A DNA stretch of 64,000 nucleotides from Methylococcaceae bacterium (GTDB lineage: Bacteria; Pseudomonadota; Gammaproteobacteria; Methylococcales; Methylomonadaceae): the NCBI GenBank assembly GCA_947505105.1, contig CANNKG010000002.1, positions 24,997 to 88,996 of the forward strand. Reading direction: 5' to 3'. The notes beneath the pieces are model-generated. The model worked only from the letters and a program-made list of their open reading frames with translations, searched no databases and was not told the DNA's origin. Positions 1 through 9,632 of the stretch are shown here, in pieces. Positions within the stretch are counted from its first letter, which is position 1; each line of letters begins with the position of its first letter. A program made the translations under genes and the position numbers.

Positions 1-1
1 A

Positions 2-418
2 TCGAAAATTGCGATTGGTTCGGGGGGCGTATCCGGTAAAGGTTGGCTGGGCAGCTCCCAATCCAAACTGGATTTTCTGCCCGAAAGTTCAACAGACTTT
101 ATTTTTGCAGTGTTTGCCGAAGAATTTGGGTTATTTGGCTGTGTTGGCCTGATTTTGCTGTATCTGCTGATTATTTCCAGATGTATTTATATTTCAGTGC
201 ATGCGCAAGATACCTACAGTCGCTTGTTGGCAGGCAGTTTGAGTTTCACTTTTTTTGTCTATGTCTTTGTCAACATCGGCATGGTAATTGGCATTTTGCC
301 GGTGGTTGGTGTGCCTTTGCCGCTGATCAGTTATGGCGGTACTTCAATGGTGACCTTACTGGCGGGATTTGGAATTTTGATGTCCATTCATACCCATAGA
401 AAATTATTACCTACCTAA
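2..418 (+). CDS. rodA: Rod shape-determining protein RodA, C-terminal part (5' end outside window)
   Basis: The frame is open from the left edge to TAA at 416-418, giving the last 138 residues of a SEDS-family peptidoglycan glycosyltransferase. RodA polymerises lipid II with a class B PBP during cell elongation in the inner membrane. The visible part holds the family hallmarks GSGG...[26 protein letters not shown] near the edge, then transmembrane segments and the conserved [11 protein letters not shown] close to the C terminus. The stop is immediately followed by the mltB start, so the two are probably co-transcribed, as is common in gammaproteobacteria. FtsW is the alternative paralogue; the TDFIFAV form and the mltB neighbour favour RodA. 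Confidence 0.93.
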   Translation, partial: SKIAIGSGGVSGKGWLGSSQSKLDFLPESSTDFIFAVFAEEFGLFGCVGLILLYLLIISRCIYISVHAQDTYSRLLAGSLSFTFFVYVFVNIGMVIGILPVVGVPLPLISYGGTSMVTLLAGFGILMSIHTHRKLLPT

Positions 419-1411
419 ATGCTTATGAAAAACGCAACTATTTTTAGAATCTGCTTAGGCGTGCTGCTGAGCTGCTATTGGTCGGTAGCGATGGCGGTTA
501 TTGATAATCCCGAGGCGGTTCAGGCATTTATTGAACGAATGGTGACCAAGCATCATTTCGACGCTAGGCAATTACAAAGCTTATTGGACGCCGCCGAAAT
601 CAAGCCGGAAATCCTGGCAAAGATCAGTGCGCCAGCCGAAGCTATGCCTTGGTACAAATACCGCAAGATCTTCATGACCGAAAAACGGATTGCTGGCGGT
701 GTGTCTTTTTGGCGGCAAAATGCCCAGACCCTGAGCATCGTGAGTCGCCAAACCGGGATTCCTGAAGAGATTATAATCGCCATTATCGGCGTTGAAACCC
801 TATATGGAGAGCGGGTCGGTAGTTTTAGAGTGATTGATGCCCTGGCGACTCTGGGTTTTGCCTATCCAAAACGTAGCACCTTTTTCTTGAGTGAATTGGA
901 ACAGTTCTTGATATTGTGCCGCGAAGAACGGCTCGATCCATTACAACCGGTCGGTTCCTATGCCGGCGCAATGGGTTTGCCGCAATTTATGCCGAGTAGT
1001 TATCGTAATTTTGCGGTTGACTTTGGCCACGATAACGCCCGAGATATCTGGAAGAATCCTGCCGATGCGATTGCCAGCGTTGCCAATTATTTTGCCAAGC
1101 ACAAATGGCAGAAAGGCGGCGGAATTTTTATTCCAGCATTGGCAGATGGCGTAGCTTATAAAGATTTGTTGAGTAGTGAACTGGCTCCCGAACTGAGTCC
1201 AGCCGACTTACAGCTACATCATGTTAGTATTGCCGATGATTCCGAGCTTGAACCTAGCGTTAAATTATTGGCCTACGAACAGGAGTCGGGCGACGAGTTA
1301 TGGTTGGGTTTACATAATTATTATGTGATTACACGCTATAACCACAGCCCGCTTTATGCGTTGGCCGTTTATCAATTGGCGCAGGCGATTGCCGATCAAT
1401 ATAAAAGCTGA
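419..1411 (+). CDS. mltB: Lytic murein transglycosylase B
   Basis: 330 residues, normal for MltB/Slt35, which cleaves the MurNAc-GlcNAc bond to 1,6-anhydro ends in the periplasm. The catalytic glutamate is E126 in GVETLYGERVG, followed by the conserved AGAMGLPQFMPSSY and DIWKNPADAIASVANYF segments. The N terminus is hydrophobic and contains LLSC (Cys at residue 19), a possible but non-ideal lipobox; alternatively signal peptidase I could cut after SVAMA. Two in-frame ATGs exist, at 419 and 425, neither with a strong Shine-Dalgarno. The first abuts the rodA stop, suggesting coupling. rlpA, often found between mltB and dacA, is absent here. Confidence 0.95.
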   Translation: MLMKNATIFRICLGVLLSCYWSVAMAVIDNPEAVQAFIERMVTKHHFDARQLQSLLDAAEIKPEILAKISAPAEAMPWYKYRKIFMTEKRIAGGVSFWRQNAQTLSIVSRQTGIPEEIIIAIIGVETLYGERVGSFRVIDALATLGFAYPKRSTFFLSELEQFLILCREERLDPLQPVGSYAGAMGLPQFMPSSYRNFAVDFGHDNARDIWKNPADAIASVANYFAKHKWQKGGGIFIPALADGVAYKDLLSSELAPELSPADLQLHHVSIADDSELEPSVKLLAYEQESGDELWLGLHNYYVITRYNHSPLYALAVYQLAQAIADQYKS

Positions 1412-1543
1412 TCGGAGAATTAAGTTTATATCCTGAGGCATGAGTAAAAAAATATGCTCGGCAAGGTTATTTCTGCTGCAAAATTTGTTTTAATACACAA
1501 TTACTTCATAACATCATACCCACAGAGGCTTTACTGGTTCACA

Positions 1544-2815
1544 ATGACATTAAAGAAAATAGTTATCATCGTTCTATGTACTTTATTTGCAAATATGGCG
1601 GGAATGGCTTGGGCAGCCCAGGGCTCCCACTCCAAAACCACGACTGCTCCGAGCTCCAGTGAAAAAAATGTCGCCGTGGTTCCTGTAGCGGGATCGAGTC
1701 AAGCTGCAGCGTTACCGGATTCGGCGTCAAAAGATAAATTGGTGGTTCCTGAACCACCACAGGTTGCCGGCACCAGTTTTATCTTGACCGATTTTAATAG
1801 TGGTAAAGTACTTGCTGAGAAAGAAGCTGATCTGCGGGTTGAACCAGCCAGTTTGACCAAAGTAATGACCGTGTATGTCATTTTTAACGAACTACGCAAT
1901 GGGCATCTAAAACTTGATGATCTGGTGACCATCAGTGACAATGCTTGGCGTACCGAAGGTTCGCGGATGTTTGTCGATGTCAATATGCAAGTTAAGGTTG
2001 AAGACTTGTTGCAAGGCGTGATCATTCAATCCGGCAATGATGCCAGCGTCGCTTTGGCAGAACATGTCGCTGGCGATGAAGCGACCTTTGCTTCCATGAT
2101 GAATCAACATGCCGCACGTCTTGGCATGGTCAACAGTCACTTTACCAATAGTATGGGGCTACCGCATCCCGACCATTATTCGACTGCGCGCGATCTTGCA
2201 ACTCTGGCCCGAGCGGTGATCAAAGAGTTTCCGGAATATTATCGTTGGGACTCGCAAAAAGAATTTACCTATAACAAAATTACCCAGCCGAATCGAAATT
2301 TATTATTGTGGCGCGATGCGTCGGTCGATGGCATCAAGACTGGTCATACCGAAGCGGCAGGCTACTGTATGATGGCTTCGGCCAAGCGCAATGATATGCG
2401 GCTAATCTCGGTAGTGATGGGCACTGCGAGCGCCATTAAGCGTGCAAATGAAAGTCAAAGTTTATTAAATTTTGGGTTTAGATTTTACGAATCACATCGC
2501 TTATATTCAGCGCAACAAGCCTTGGCCGAGCCCAAGATTTGGAAGGGTGACAGTAATAACCTCCCGGTAGGTTTTACCGAAGATTTTTATGTAACCGTTC
2601 CGGCGCGTCGGTTTAATGATTTAAAGGCCGAAATTAGTGTCGAGCAAAAAATAATGGCCCCAATTACGGTCGGAACCACCGTCGGTAAAGTGACCTTTAC
2701 GCTTAGCGGTGAGCCTTATTTCGAAGCGCCATTAGTTGCGCTTAAAGATGTTGGCGTAGGGAGTTTCTTCCAGCGAATCTATGATGAAATATTAATGCGA
2801 GTAAAGAGATCATGA
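1544..2815 (+). CDS. dacA: D-alanyl-D-alanine carboxypeptidase (PBP5/6 family, S11 peptidase)
   Basis: Removes the terminal D-Ala from peptidoglycan pentapeptides at the outer face of the inner membrane. From ATG 1544 the protein has 423 residues. It shows a signal peptide ending near MAWA, a Ser/Pro-rich linker, then the three penicilloyl-serine transferase motifs: SLTK with nucleophile S103, SGN at 163-165 and KTG at 265-267. A C-terminal PBP5-type domain and a final basic amphipathic stretch (RIYDEILMRVKRS) follow, as expected of a membrane-anchoring tail. The frame is open from 1454, but ATG 1544 gives the signal peptide directly. The stop overlaps the next start in ATGA (2812-2815). Confidence 0.94.
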   Translation: MTLKKIVIIVLCTLFANMAGMAWAAQGSHSKTTTAPSSSEKNVAVVPVAGSSQAAALPDSASKDKLVVPEPPQVAGTSFILTDFNSGKVLAEKEADLRVEPASLTKVMTVYVIFNELRNGHLKLDDLVTISDNAWRTEGSRMFVDVNMQVKVEDLLQGVIIQSGNDASVALAEHVAGDEATFASMMNQHAARLGMVNSHFTNSMGLPHPDHYSTARDLATLARAVIKEFPEYYRWDSQKEFTYNKITQPNRNLLLWRDASVDGIKTGHTEAAGYCMMASAKRNDMRLISVVMGTASAIKRANESQSLLNFGFRFYESHRLYSAQQALAEPKIWKGDSNNLPVGFTEDFYVTVPARRFNDLKAEISVEQKIMAPITVGTTVGKVTFTLSGEPYFEAPLVALKDVGVGSFFQRIYDEILMRVKRS

Positions 2816-3654
2816 GTGAAACCAAAGTCTATTTAAATGGCGAGTACTTACCTTTAGCTGATGCCAAGGTGTCGGTACTGGATCGTGGTTTTCTGTTCGG
2901 AGACGGGGTCTACGAAGTGATTCCGGTTTATAGCGGCAATATTTTCCGCGTGCAGGAACATTTACGCCGTTTGAATAATAGCCTCGATGATATTCGCCTG
3001 GACAATCCTCACTCAAGCGAAGAATGGCTGACTATTTTCGAACCGTTTCTGGACAAATCCAAAGATCAGTCAATCTATCTGCAAATTACCCGCGGAGTTG
3101 CCTCAAAACGCGATCACGCCTTTCCTGAACAGGTTAAACCGACGGTGTTTGTAATGTGTTCTGACATTAAACCGTTTGAAGGTAAATTCACAGGTATCAA
3201 AGCGATCACGCTTGATGATACCCGCTGGCAATTATGCAATATTAAGGCAATCACATTACTTGCAAATATTCTGTTGCGTCAGGAGGCTATTGACGAGGGT
3301 TGTGCGGAAGCGATCCTGATCAAACAGGGTTATGTCACTGAAGGCGCTGCAAGTAACGTGTTTGTGGTGATCGATGGTGTGTTGATGACGCCATTAAATG
3401 ATGGCGCAATTCTTCCGGGGATTACCCGTGATGTAATTCTGGAGTTGGCCGAGAAGCAGCAAATTCCATGTAGTGAACAAGTGATTGCCCTTGAGGCGTT
3501 GAATGCGGCCAGTGAAATCTGGGTCACCAGTTCGACCCGCGAGATCATCCCGGTTGTTGAACTGGATGGCAGGGTTATTGGAGATGGCAAACCGGGGCCG
3601 CTGTTTACACAAATGGACGCCTTATTGCAAGCCGAAAAACAGGCTTATCGATGA
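2812..3654 (+). CDS. dat: D-amino acid transaminase (PLP class IV)
   Basis: 280 residues, typical for D-alanine aminotransferase, a cytoplasmic PLP enzyme that interconverts D-alanine and D-glutamate. The Schiff-base lysine is K145 (NIKAITLL), and E177 (VTEGAASNVF) matches the position of the cofactor-contacting glutamate in the characterised Bacillus enzyme. The N-terminal VSVLDRGFLFGDGVYEV is the class IV signature. Branched-chain aminotransferase IlvE or aminodeoxychorismate lyase are alternatives in the same fold. The overlap with dacA (ATGA) and with ybeD (ATGA at 3651-3654) supports a cell-wall context and D-amino acid use. Confidence 0.88.
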   Translation: MSETKVYLNGEYLPLADAKVSVLDRGFLFGDGVYEVIPVYSGNIFRVQEHLRRLNNSLDDIRLDNPHSSEEWLTIFEPFLDKSKDQSIYLQITRGVASKRDHAFPEQVKPTVFVMCSDIKPFEGKFTGIKAITLDDTRWQLCNIKAITLLANILLRQEAIDEGCAEAILIKQGYVTEGAASNVFVVIDGVLMTPLNDGAILPGITRDVILELAEKQQIPCSEQVIALEALNAASEIWVTSSTREIIPVVELDGRVIGDGKPGPLFTQMDALLQAEKQAYR

Positions 3655-3923
3655 ACGAGCCTGAAGCACCCTCGTTGTTGGAATTTCCCTGTCAGTTTGC
3701 CATTAAAGCGATGGGGAAAACGGACGTGGAGTTTGATCTGCTGGTGATCGACATTGTCGGTCGACATGTCGAAGACATTACCAGGGAGTCGGTGCAACTG
3801 CGTCCCAGTAAAGCCGGTAATTATCTTGCGGTCACCATCACCATTGAAGCCACCAGCAAGCAACAGCTGGATGCTATATATCAGGATTTGTCATCTCATC
3901 CACAAGTGCTAATGGTTTTGTAG
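3651..3923 (+). CDS. ybeD: YbeD/DUF493 family protein
   Basis: 90 residues, the usual size of the YbeD family, small ACT-like alpha/beta proteins of uncertain function usually found between dacA and lipB. Conserved features include the N-terminal LLEFPCQFAIKAMG and a C-terminal HPQVLMVL. It starts inside the dat stop codon. The usual downstream lipB and lipA genes are not present in this window; the next gene is an unrelated helicase. Confidence 0.9.
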   Translation: MNEPEAPSLLEFPCQFAIKAMGKTDVEFDLLVIDIVGRHVEDITRESVQLRPSKAGNYLAVTITIEATSKQQLDAIYQDLSSHPQVLMVL

Positions 3924-3979
3924 ATGAGTTTTAAGGCATCTTATGTGCTTATTCGACCGGCTATTACCCCGTAAAATTA

Positions 3980-6900
3980 ATGAACGATAAATTATTAGCA
4001 CGTTTCAATGAGCTTTCCGGGGATGAGCAAGCGCTGATGCTGGCATTGTCGGTTGTTTATGCCCCCATTTCGCACAACCAATTGCAGGAGTTGTTAAAAA
4101 AAATTCCTGATTTTAAATTAAAGTCAGTGCGTTTGAATGATAAGGCCTTATGGGAAACTTTTCAGAAAACTCAGCTGATTCGGTCTACTGCTAACGGTTG
4201 GTTGTGTCATCCTGAACTTTCCGAACGCTTAATTAAACTGGCGGTCGCAGAACCATGGTTTAAATCGTTGTGTGCGCTGTTGATTGCGGATCGTTATTTT
4301 TATTATCCCCCCAACATCTACATTTGGCATGTTGTAAAACAAATCCGTATTTTTTTATATCAAGACAATGCGATGGCATTGTCAGCGAATATTGAACGGT
4401 TTGGCGAAGAGTATCGGAGTGAGTTTTATAACGTTTTTCAGAAATTGTTTTTTGAGGCTTTTGATGCACAATGGTTCGAGTCGCTGTCTGAACAAATCAG
4501 ATTTATTATTCTAAAAGGCTATTTAACGCACTGCAGTCTGGAATTGATTGATTGTAACGCGCAATATCAATTGCTCGAACGTTATTTTGGTGCCAACAAG
4601 CCAAGTCAAGCCGATAGAATTCATCTGTTAATTGATCAGCGCCTACAACGCGGTAACCTCAAAGACGCTGAAGCTTGGCTGACGGGTGATATGTCGGCGA
4701 ATGGCTTGATGTTGCATGGCACGCTGCATTTTTTCGAGAATCGTTACGAATTGGCGGTCGAATTTTATAACCTTGCGTTAAAAGCGCATCGTAAAGCGAC
4801 CAATAAACGCGGAAATACCTTAATGGGTTTGCACGGCTTCTTTTTTAGCCTAGCCTTATGGCAAACTCGAAGTGGTGTCAATCTTAAACTTTTACGTCAG
4901 CATGTGGCTAATGTTCTCAAAAGCAGCAATGTGAACGATTCGTTTCATGTCTCTAATCTGCAATTGGTAGAAGCCTTAAATATTTATCAAAATAAATCTC
5001 GTTTGGAGCAGTCGAAAGAACTGAATGCGGTGCGGGATTTTGCAAATTTAGGATACTTGAGATTGTTTCAAGCATTGTTATTGTATTGGTTGGGCGAGTT
5101 GAATGTTCAAACCCAGGCGAGGCAAAATGCAAAGTTTTTGGATGAGCTTGAAAAATTTTGCTTGCAGGCCCAGAAGTTAGGCTATGGTTGGTTTGCGGCA
5201 GTAAGTTCTGTACTGCTGGTGCGCATTAGTCCTGCGCGGAAGGCGCCTCAAAAAGTTGCTGAACAATATTCTACTTCGTTGTTTTTAGGTATTTTAGACT
5301 TGCTGCCTCAGGTGGCCGCCTGGGAAAGAGCGCTGGAAGCGTTATCACAGTTAAAAAACGAATCGTATATTCAAGAAATCCATGAATTACGCATAATCTG
5401 GGCATTGACGATCACCAATTTTGGTTTTGAACTGGAGCCTAGAGAGCAGCGGTTAGGGAAGAATGGTAGTTGGTCTAAAGGTCGACCGATTGCATTAAAA
5501 CGTTTGTATCATGATTTGGCCGAATTTAGCTATCTGAGTGATCAGGATCGGCGTATTTGTGCGACGATTGAGACTGAAAAGGAGTACGCTTATTATGGCA
5601 ATTACTCCAAAGATATCTATCATTTTTCGACCCAATCTCTGGTCGAGCTGGTAGGTCACCCAAATGTCTATTGGGCGTCGCAGACGCAGTATAACGCACC
5701 GCTCGAAATCACCATTGCCGAACCTCAATTGTTAGTAAAAGAGCAAGGCCAGCAGTTGCATATTTCTTTGCTGCCAGCGATCAGCGAACAGAAAATGATC
5801 TTACAGCGTCAAGCTAATAATGGCTTACATATTTATTTGATCAACGATCAACATCGGCAGGTGGCCGAAATTCTCGGAAAAGATGGCTTGACCGTTCCTG
5901 CGCTGGCGCGACAGCAGGTGATCGATTCGATTGCCTCGGTAGCCTCCTTGGTGACGGTGCAATCGGATATTGGGGGCGCTTCTACTCATGCCGAGATCGT
6001 CGACGCAGACAGTCGTCTGCATCTCCATCTCCAGCCAATCGGGCAGGGACTGCAAATTGAAGTCTTTGTCCAACCATTTGAAAATGGAGGTCCCCTCTAT
6101 AAGCCGGGTCAAGGTGGTACGACGGTTTTAGCCGAAATCGAAGGCAAGCAATTGCAAACCACGCGCGATTTAACGGTGGAACAACAACATTTTCAGCAGC
6201 TTTTGGAAGATTGTGCGACGCTTGATGCCGGCAAAGACACCAAATGGCTGCTCGACGATCCGGAACTGGCGCTTGAAACATTATTGAATTTGCAGGCCCT
6301 TGGTGAAAGCGCCATTTTGGAATGGCCGAAGGGTAAAAAAATTCAGATCAGTCGAGAGACTGGCCTGAAACAAGTGCAATTCTCGGTACGCAAAGAAAAA
6401 GACTGGTTCAGCGTCGAAGGCTCGGTGCAGATTGACGATAATCAAGTGCTGGATATGCAACGATTAATGGCCTTGTTGAATAATTCTCATGGACGGTTTT
6501 TGAAACTTGAGGACGGTCATATCGTTGCTTTGACGCGCGAACTTCGGCAGCGTCTTGATGATCTCGCCGGTTTAGGCGAACTGCAACAAGATAAAGTACG
6601 TTTTCATCCTCTGGCGGCCCAAGCACTGGATGAAATCACTAATGGCATGAATATCAGCGCCAGCAAACCTTGGTTGGAGCAATTGCGCAAGTTTGAAGAG
6701 ATGGGCGATCTGGAGCCGAAAGTCCCTTCGACCTTGCAAGGCGATTTACGTGACTATCAGCGCGAAGGATTTGTCTGGATGAGTCGTTTGGCGCATTGGG
6801 GGGCGGGGGCATGTCTGGCCGACGATATGGGGCTGGGTAAAACCGTTCAGGCCTTGGCCTTGATGTTATCGCGAGCGCCCGATGGGCCGACTTTAATTTT

Positions 6901-8119
6901 AGCGCCGACTTCTGTTTGTTTGAATTGGCTTGAGGAAACGCAACGTTTTGCCCCGACCTTGAATGTGCAACATTTTGGTTATGGCGATCGTCAGGCGATG
7001 CTTGAGAGCGTGGGACCTTTCGATGTCATCGTTTGCAGTTACGGCTTGTTGCAGACTGAAGTGGATCGTTTGGTGGAGGTTCATTGGCATACCTTGGTGG
7101 CGGATGAAGCTCAGGCGATTAAAAACGCGCTGACCAAACGTTCAAAAGCGGCCATGGCGTTGCAGGCTGATTTCAAGCTTATTACGACCGGTACGCCGAT
7201 TGAAAATCATTTGGGTGAATTATGGAATTTATTTAATTTCATCAATCCGGGATTATTGGGGTCACTCCAAAAATTTAATGAGCGCTATGCGCAGGCGATC
7301 GAGAATCAACATGATTTGGGCGTGCAGAAGCGCCTTAAAAAATTGTTACGGCCCTTTATCTTACGGCGTTTGAAAAATGATGTCTTGACCGAATTGCCAT
7401 CGCGGACCGAAGTTACCCTGCATATTGAATTAAGTAGCGAGGAACGAACCTTTTATGAAGCACTGCGTCGAAATGCCATGCAATCGATGAAAGAGGCCGC
7501 GCTTCAGGACGGGCCACAACATTTAAGAATTTTGGCTGAAATTATGAAGCTGCGTCGGGCCTGCTGTCATCCTCGCTTGGTGATCGAGGATACGCCACTG
7601 AGCAGTTCCAAGTTGCAGGCCTTTGAGGAACTGGTTGATGAATTACTCGATAACCGTCACAAGGCACTGGTATTTAGCCAATTTGTGGGATATCTGGATT
7701 TGATTCGCGCTTTGCTCGACAAAAAGGGCATCAATTATCACTATCTGGATGGTTCGACCCCCGTTGCACAACGCAAAAAAGCGGTCAATAAATTTCAGGC
7801 CGGTGATGGCGATTTATTTCTGATTAGTCTGAAAGCCGGAGGCACTGGGTTGAATTTGACTGCTGCTGATTATGTCATTCACATGGATCCGTGGTGGAAT
7901 CCGGCGGTTGAAGATCAGGCTTCGGACCGGGCGCATCGTATGGGACAATTACGTCCGGTGACGATCTATCGCTTGGTGGCCAAAGATACCATCGAAGATA
8001 AGATTGTTGAATTGCACAAGCATAAACGCGATCTGGCCAATAATTTACTAGAAGGTGGTGAATTGACTGGTAAGCTTTCGATTGAAGAAATGATGGCTCT
8101 GATTCGGGATATGGATTAG
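3980..8119 (+). CDS. Large SNF2-family DEAD/DEAH-box helicase
   Basis: 1379 residues. The C-terminal ~480 residues form a complete SNF2 ATPase: motif I DDMGLGKT (residues 948-955), motif II DEAQ at 1042-1045, TTGTPIENHLGELW, and the second RecA lobe with VFSQF, SLKAGGTGLNLTAADYVIHMDPWWNPAVEDQ and the DRAHRMGQ arginine-finger motif. The first ~900 residues look helical and possibly TPR-like at first (up to ~450), then become a mixed beta region. I do not recognise a named domain there. Such proteins are presumed ATP-dependent DNA translocases that remodel protein-DNA complexes; the substrate is unknown. The downstream ATPase gene lies only 39 nt away and may be co-transcribed. Confidence 0.88.
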   Translation: MNDKLLARFNELSGDEQALMLALSVVYAPISHNQLQELLKKIPDFKLKSVRLNDKALWETFQKTQLIRSTANGWLCHPELSERLIKLAVAEPWFKSLCALLIADRYFYYPPNIYIWHVVKQIRIFLYQDNAMALSANIERFGEEYRSEFYNVFQKLFFEAFDAQWFESLSEQIRFIILKGYLTHCSLELIDCNAQYQLLERYFGANKPSQADRIHLLIDQRLQRGNLKDAEAWLTGDMSANGLMLHGTLHFFENRYELAVEFYNLALKAHRKATNKRGNTLMGLHGFFFSLALWQTRSGVNLKLLRQHVANVLKSSNVNDSFHVSNLQLVEALNIYQNKSRLEQSKELNAVRDFANLGYLRLFQALLLYWLGELNVQTQARQNAKFLDELEKFCLQAQKLGYGWFAAVSSVLLVRISPARKAPQKVAEQYSTSLFLGILDLLPQVAAWERALEALSQLKNESYIQEIHELRIIWALTITNFGFELEPREQRLGKNGSWSKGRPIALKRLYHDLAEFSYLSDQDRRICATIETEKEYAYYGNYSKDIYHFSTQSLVELVGHPNVYWASQTQYNAPLEITIAEPQLLVKEQGQQLHISLLPAISEQKMILQRQANNGLHIYLINDQHRQVAEILGKDGLTVPALARQQVIDSIASVASLVTVQSDIGGASTHAEIVDADSRLHLHLQPIGQGLQIEVFVQPFENGGPLYKPGQGGTTVLAEIEGKQLQTTRDLTVEQQHFQQLLEDCATLDAGKDTKWLLDDPELALETLLNLQALGESAILEWPKGKKIQISRETGLKQVQFSVRKEKDWFSVEGSVQIDDNQVLDMQRLMALLNNSHGRFLKLEDGHIVALTRELRQRLDDLAGLGELQQDKVRFHPLAAQALDEITNGMNISASKPWLEQLRKFEEMGDLEPKVPSTLQGDLRDYQREGFVWMSRLAHWGAGACLADDMGLGKTVQALALMLSRAPDGPTLILAPTSVCLNWLEETQRFAPTLNVQHFGYGDRQAMLESVGPFDVIVCSYGLLQTEVDRLVEVHWHTLVADEAQAIKNALTKRSKAAMALQADFKLITTGTPIENHLGELWNLFNFINPGLLGSLQKFNERYAQAIENQHDLGVQKRLKKLLRPFILRRLKNDVLTELPSRTEVTLHIELSSEERTFYEALRRNAMQSMKEAALQDGPQHLRILAEIMKLRRACCHPRLVIEDTPLSSSKLQAFEELVDELLDNRHKALVFSQFVGYLDLIRALLDKKGINYHYLDGSTPVAQRKKAVNKFQAGDGDLFLISLKAGGTGLNLTAADYVIHMDPWWNPAVEDQASDRAHRMGQLRPVTIYRLVAKDTIEDKIVELHKHKRDLANNLLEGGELTGKLSIEEMMALIRDMD

Positions 8120-8158
8120 GGGTGGTATTAACGTTTTATTGACTCGGAAAATCTCGCG

Positions 8159-8926
8159 ATGATTGACTGGCAGCAAACCTATGCCGCTATTTGGCGGCAA
8201 CGAAAAGAATATTTACGCCCAGTAATACAAATTGATCCGATTCAACTGGAGCGATTGCTAGGTATCGATGAGCAAAAGCAGCAACTCATCGCCAATACCG
8301 AACGCTTTCTGGAGGGACTACCGGCCAATAACGCTTTGCTATGGGGCGCTCGTGGCACCGGTAAATCGTCGTTGATCAAAGCCCTGCTCAATGGCTATAA
8401 AGCTCAAGGCTTGCGCTTGATTGAGGTGGATAAGCAAGATTTGGTGTATTTGCCCGAAATTGTCGATGAGATTCGTGAATTACCTCAGCGCTTTATTATT
8501 TACTGTGATGATTTATCTTTCGAAACCGGCGACAGTCAATATAAATCCTTAAAAAGCGTTCTGGAAGGCTCGATTGAATTACCGCCTGACAACGTTTTGA
8601 TCTATGCGACTTCCAATCGTCGCCATCTCTTACCTGAACAAATGCGCGATAATCTCGACACGCGTTTGGTCGATGGCGAAGTGCATTATTCGGATACCGT
8701 CGAAGAAAAAATTTCACTTTCGGATCGCTTCGGGCTTTGGTTGTCCTTTTATCCGCAATCAGCCGATAATTATCTTGAGATCATCGACAGTTATTTTCCC
8801 GAATGCGAGCAACGTGCAGCTCTGCATAAAGCCGCGCTTGATTTTGCACATCGACGCGCCTCCAAAAATGGTCGCACTGCCAAACAGTTTTTTAACTTGA
8901 TGGGCAACGATCCAAAATTGTTCTGA
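8159..8926 (+). CDS. AAA-type ATPase, DUF815 family
   Basis: 255 residues. The P-loop is GARGTGKS (residues 63-70), and the Walker B-like strand is FIIYCDDLSFE. A sensor-1-like region YATSNRRHLLPEQM and a C-terminal helical lid with RRASKNGRTAKQF follow. This is the DUF815 pattern, a compact AAA ATPase found across proteobacteria without a firmly assigned role. The start at ATG 8159 is 39 nt after the SNF2 helicase stop, suggesting co-transcription. Function in DNA or protein remodelling would be inference. Confidence 0.85.
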   Translation: MIDWQQTYAAIWRQRKEYLRPVIQIDPIQLERLLGIDEQKQQLIANTERFLEGLPANNALLWGARGTGKSSLIKALLNGYKAQGLRLIEVDKQDLVYLPEIVDEIRELPQRFIIYCDDLSFETGDSQYKSLKSVLEGSIELPPDNVLIYATSNRRHLLPEQMRDNLDTRLVDGEVHYSDTVEEKISLSDRFGLWLSFYPQSADNYLEIIDSYFPECEQRAALHKAALDFAHRRASKNGRTAKQFFNLMGNDPKLF

Positions 8927-9006
8927 CGGTCGTTTTTTGGCACGATTGTTATTACGCTAGTCGTGCGTAGTTTTTTATTTAGCTGAGCGGCTTGCTATGA
9001 AAGTCC

Positions 9007-9309
9007 TTGTCTATAACGAACTTAATCGCCGATGATAAATATAATCGTAAATTATTTCTCCGGGTTATTCGTGGCGCTTATATTTTTAACCCAACACTGG
9101 CCCTCAAAATTGAAGGAGAATGGATCAACATCTATGACTTATTGAGTATTGACAAATTAGCGCCGGAACATCAAGAAGTAAAAAGTTGGTGGTTCGGGGA
9201 TTATAACGAACAGATCGAACAGCAAATGGCCGCCAATAAAATCAAATTAAAACAGCTAATCAGCGAGCATCAACAGGGTCGATCAGGAGTGACACATGAG
9301 CAACAATAA
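9007..9309 (+). CDS. Hypothetical protein, TTG start
   Basis: An open frame of 100 codons with a TTG start at 9007; an in-frame stop at 8998-9000 excludes a longer form. The product is soluble and acidic/polar, with the core DDKYNRKLFLRVIRGAYIFNP and a C-terminal helix rich in Gln and Lys. I do not recognise a family. A nearby ATG at 8997 is in another frame and gives only 12 codons. The TAA stop overlaps the start of the next gene (TAATG at 9307-9311), supporting a real coupled gene. The weak start context leaves the N terminus uncertain. Confidence 0.55.
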   Translation: MSITNLIADDKYNRKLFLRVIRGAYIFNPTLALKIEGEWINIYDLLSIDKLAPEHQEVKSWWFGDYNEQIEQQMAANKIKLKQLISEHQQGRSGVTHEQQ

Positions 9310-9590
9310 TGCTCTGTAGAGCTGGCTGTGGTGCGTGTTGTATTGAACCCTCCATCAGTTCTGCGATTCCCTTACATCCCTTGGGAAAACCTGCCGCTGT
9401 GCGCTGCCTTCATTTGGATGTGGCCAATTATTGCTTGCTATTTTTAGAGGCCAGTCGGCCCGCTGTATGCAATAACTTCCAAGCCACTATCGACTCATGC
9501 GGTAACACGCAGATGGAAGCGATGAGTATTCTCGCCGAATGGGAGCGATTGACTGCGCCTGATACCACTAATGAAAATCCCAATGGATGA
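9309..9590 (+). CDS. YkgJ-type cysteine-cluster protein
   Basis: 93 residues with the family signature CRAGCGACCIEPSISSAIP at the N terminus, followed by AVRCLHLD, NYC and AVCNNF. YkgJ/YcgN-type proteins are small cysteine-cluster proteins thought to bind zinc or iron; no reaction is established. The start ATG 9309 overlaps the TAA of the preceding ORF. The best Shine-Dalgarno (AGGAG, 9285-9289) instead fits an out-of-frame ATG at 9296, so the N terminus is either coupled or affected by a small frameshift. The length is normal for the family. Confidence 0.8.
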   Translation: MLCRAGCGACCIEPSISSAIPLHPLGKPAAVRCLHLDVANYCLLFLEASRPAVCNNFQATIDSCGNTQMEAMSILAEWERLTAPDTTNENPNG

Positions 9591-9632
9591 AACAATGATT
9601 CGCTAATATATCCATCATTAAGAACAAGAAGA

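Noticed and set aside
1454..1543. N-terminal extension of dacA
   Set aside because: It would put 30 extra residues before an otherwise ideal signal peptide.
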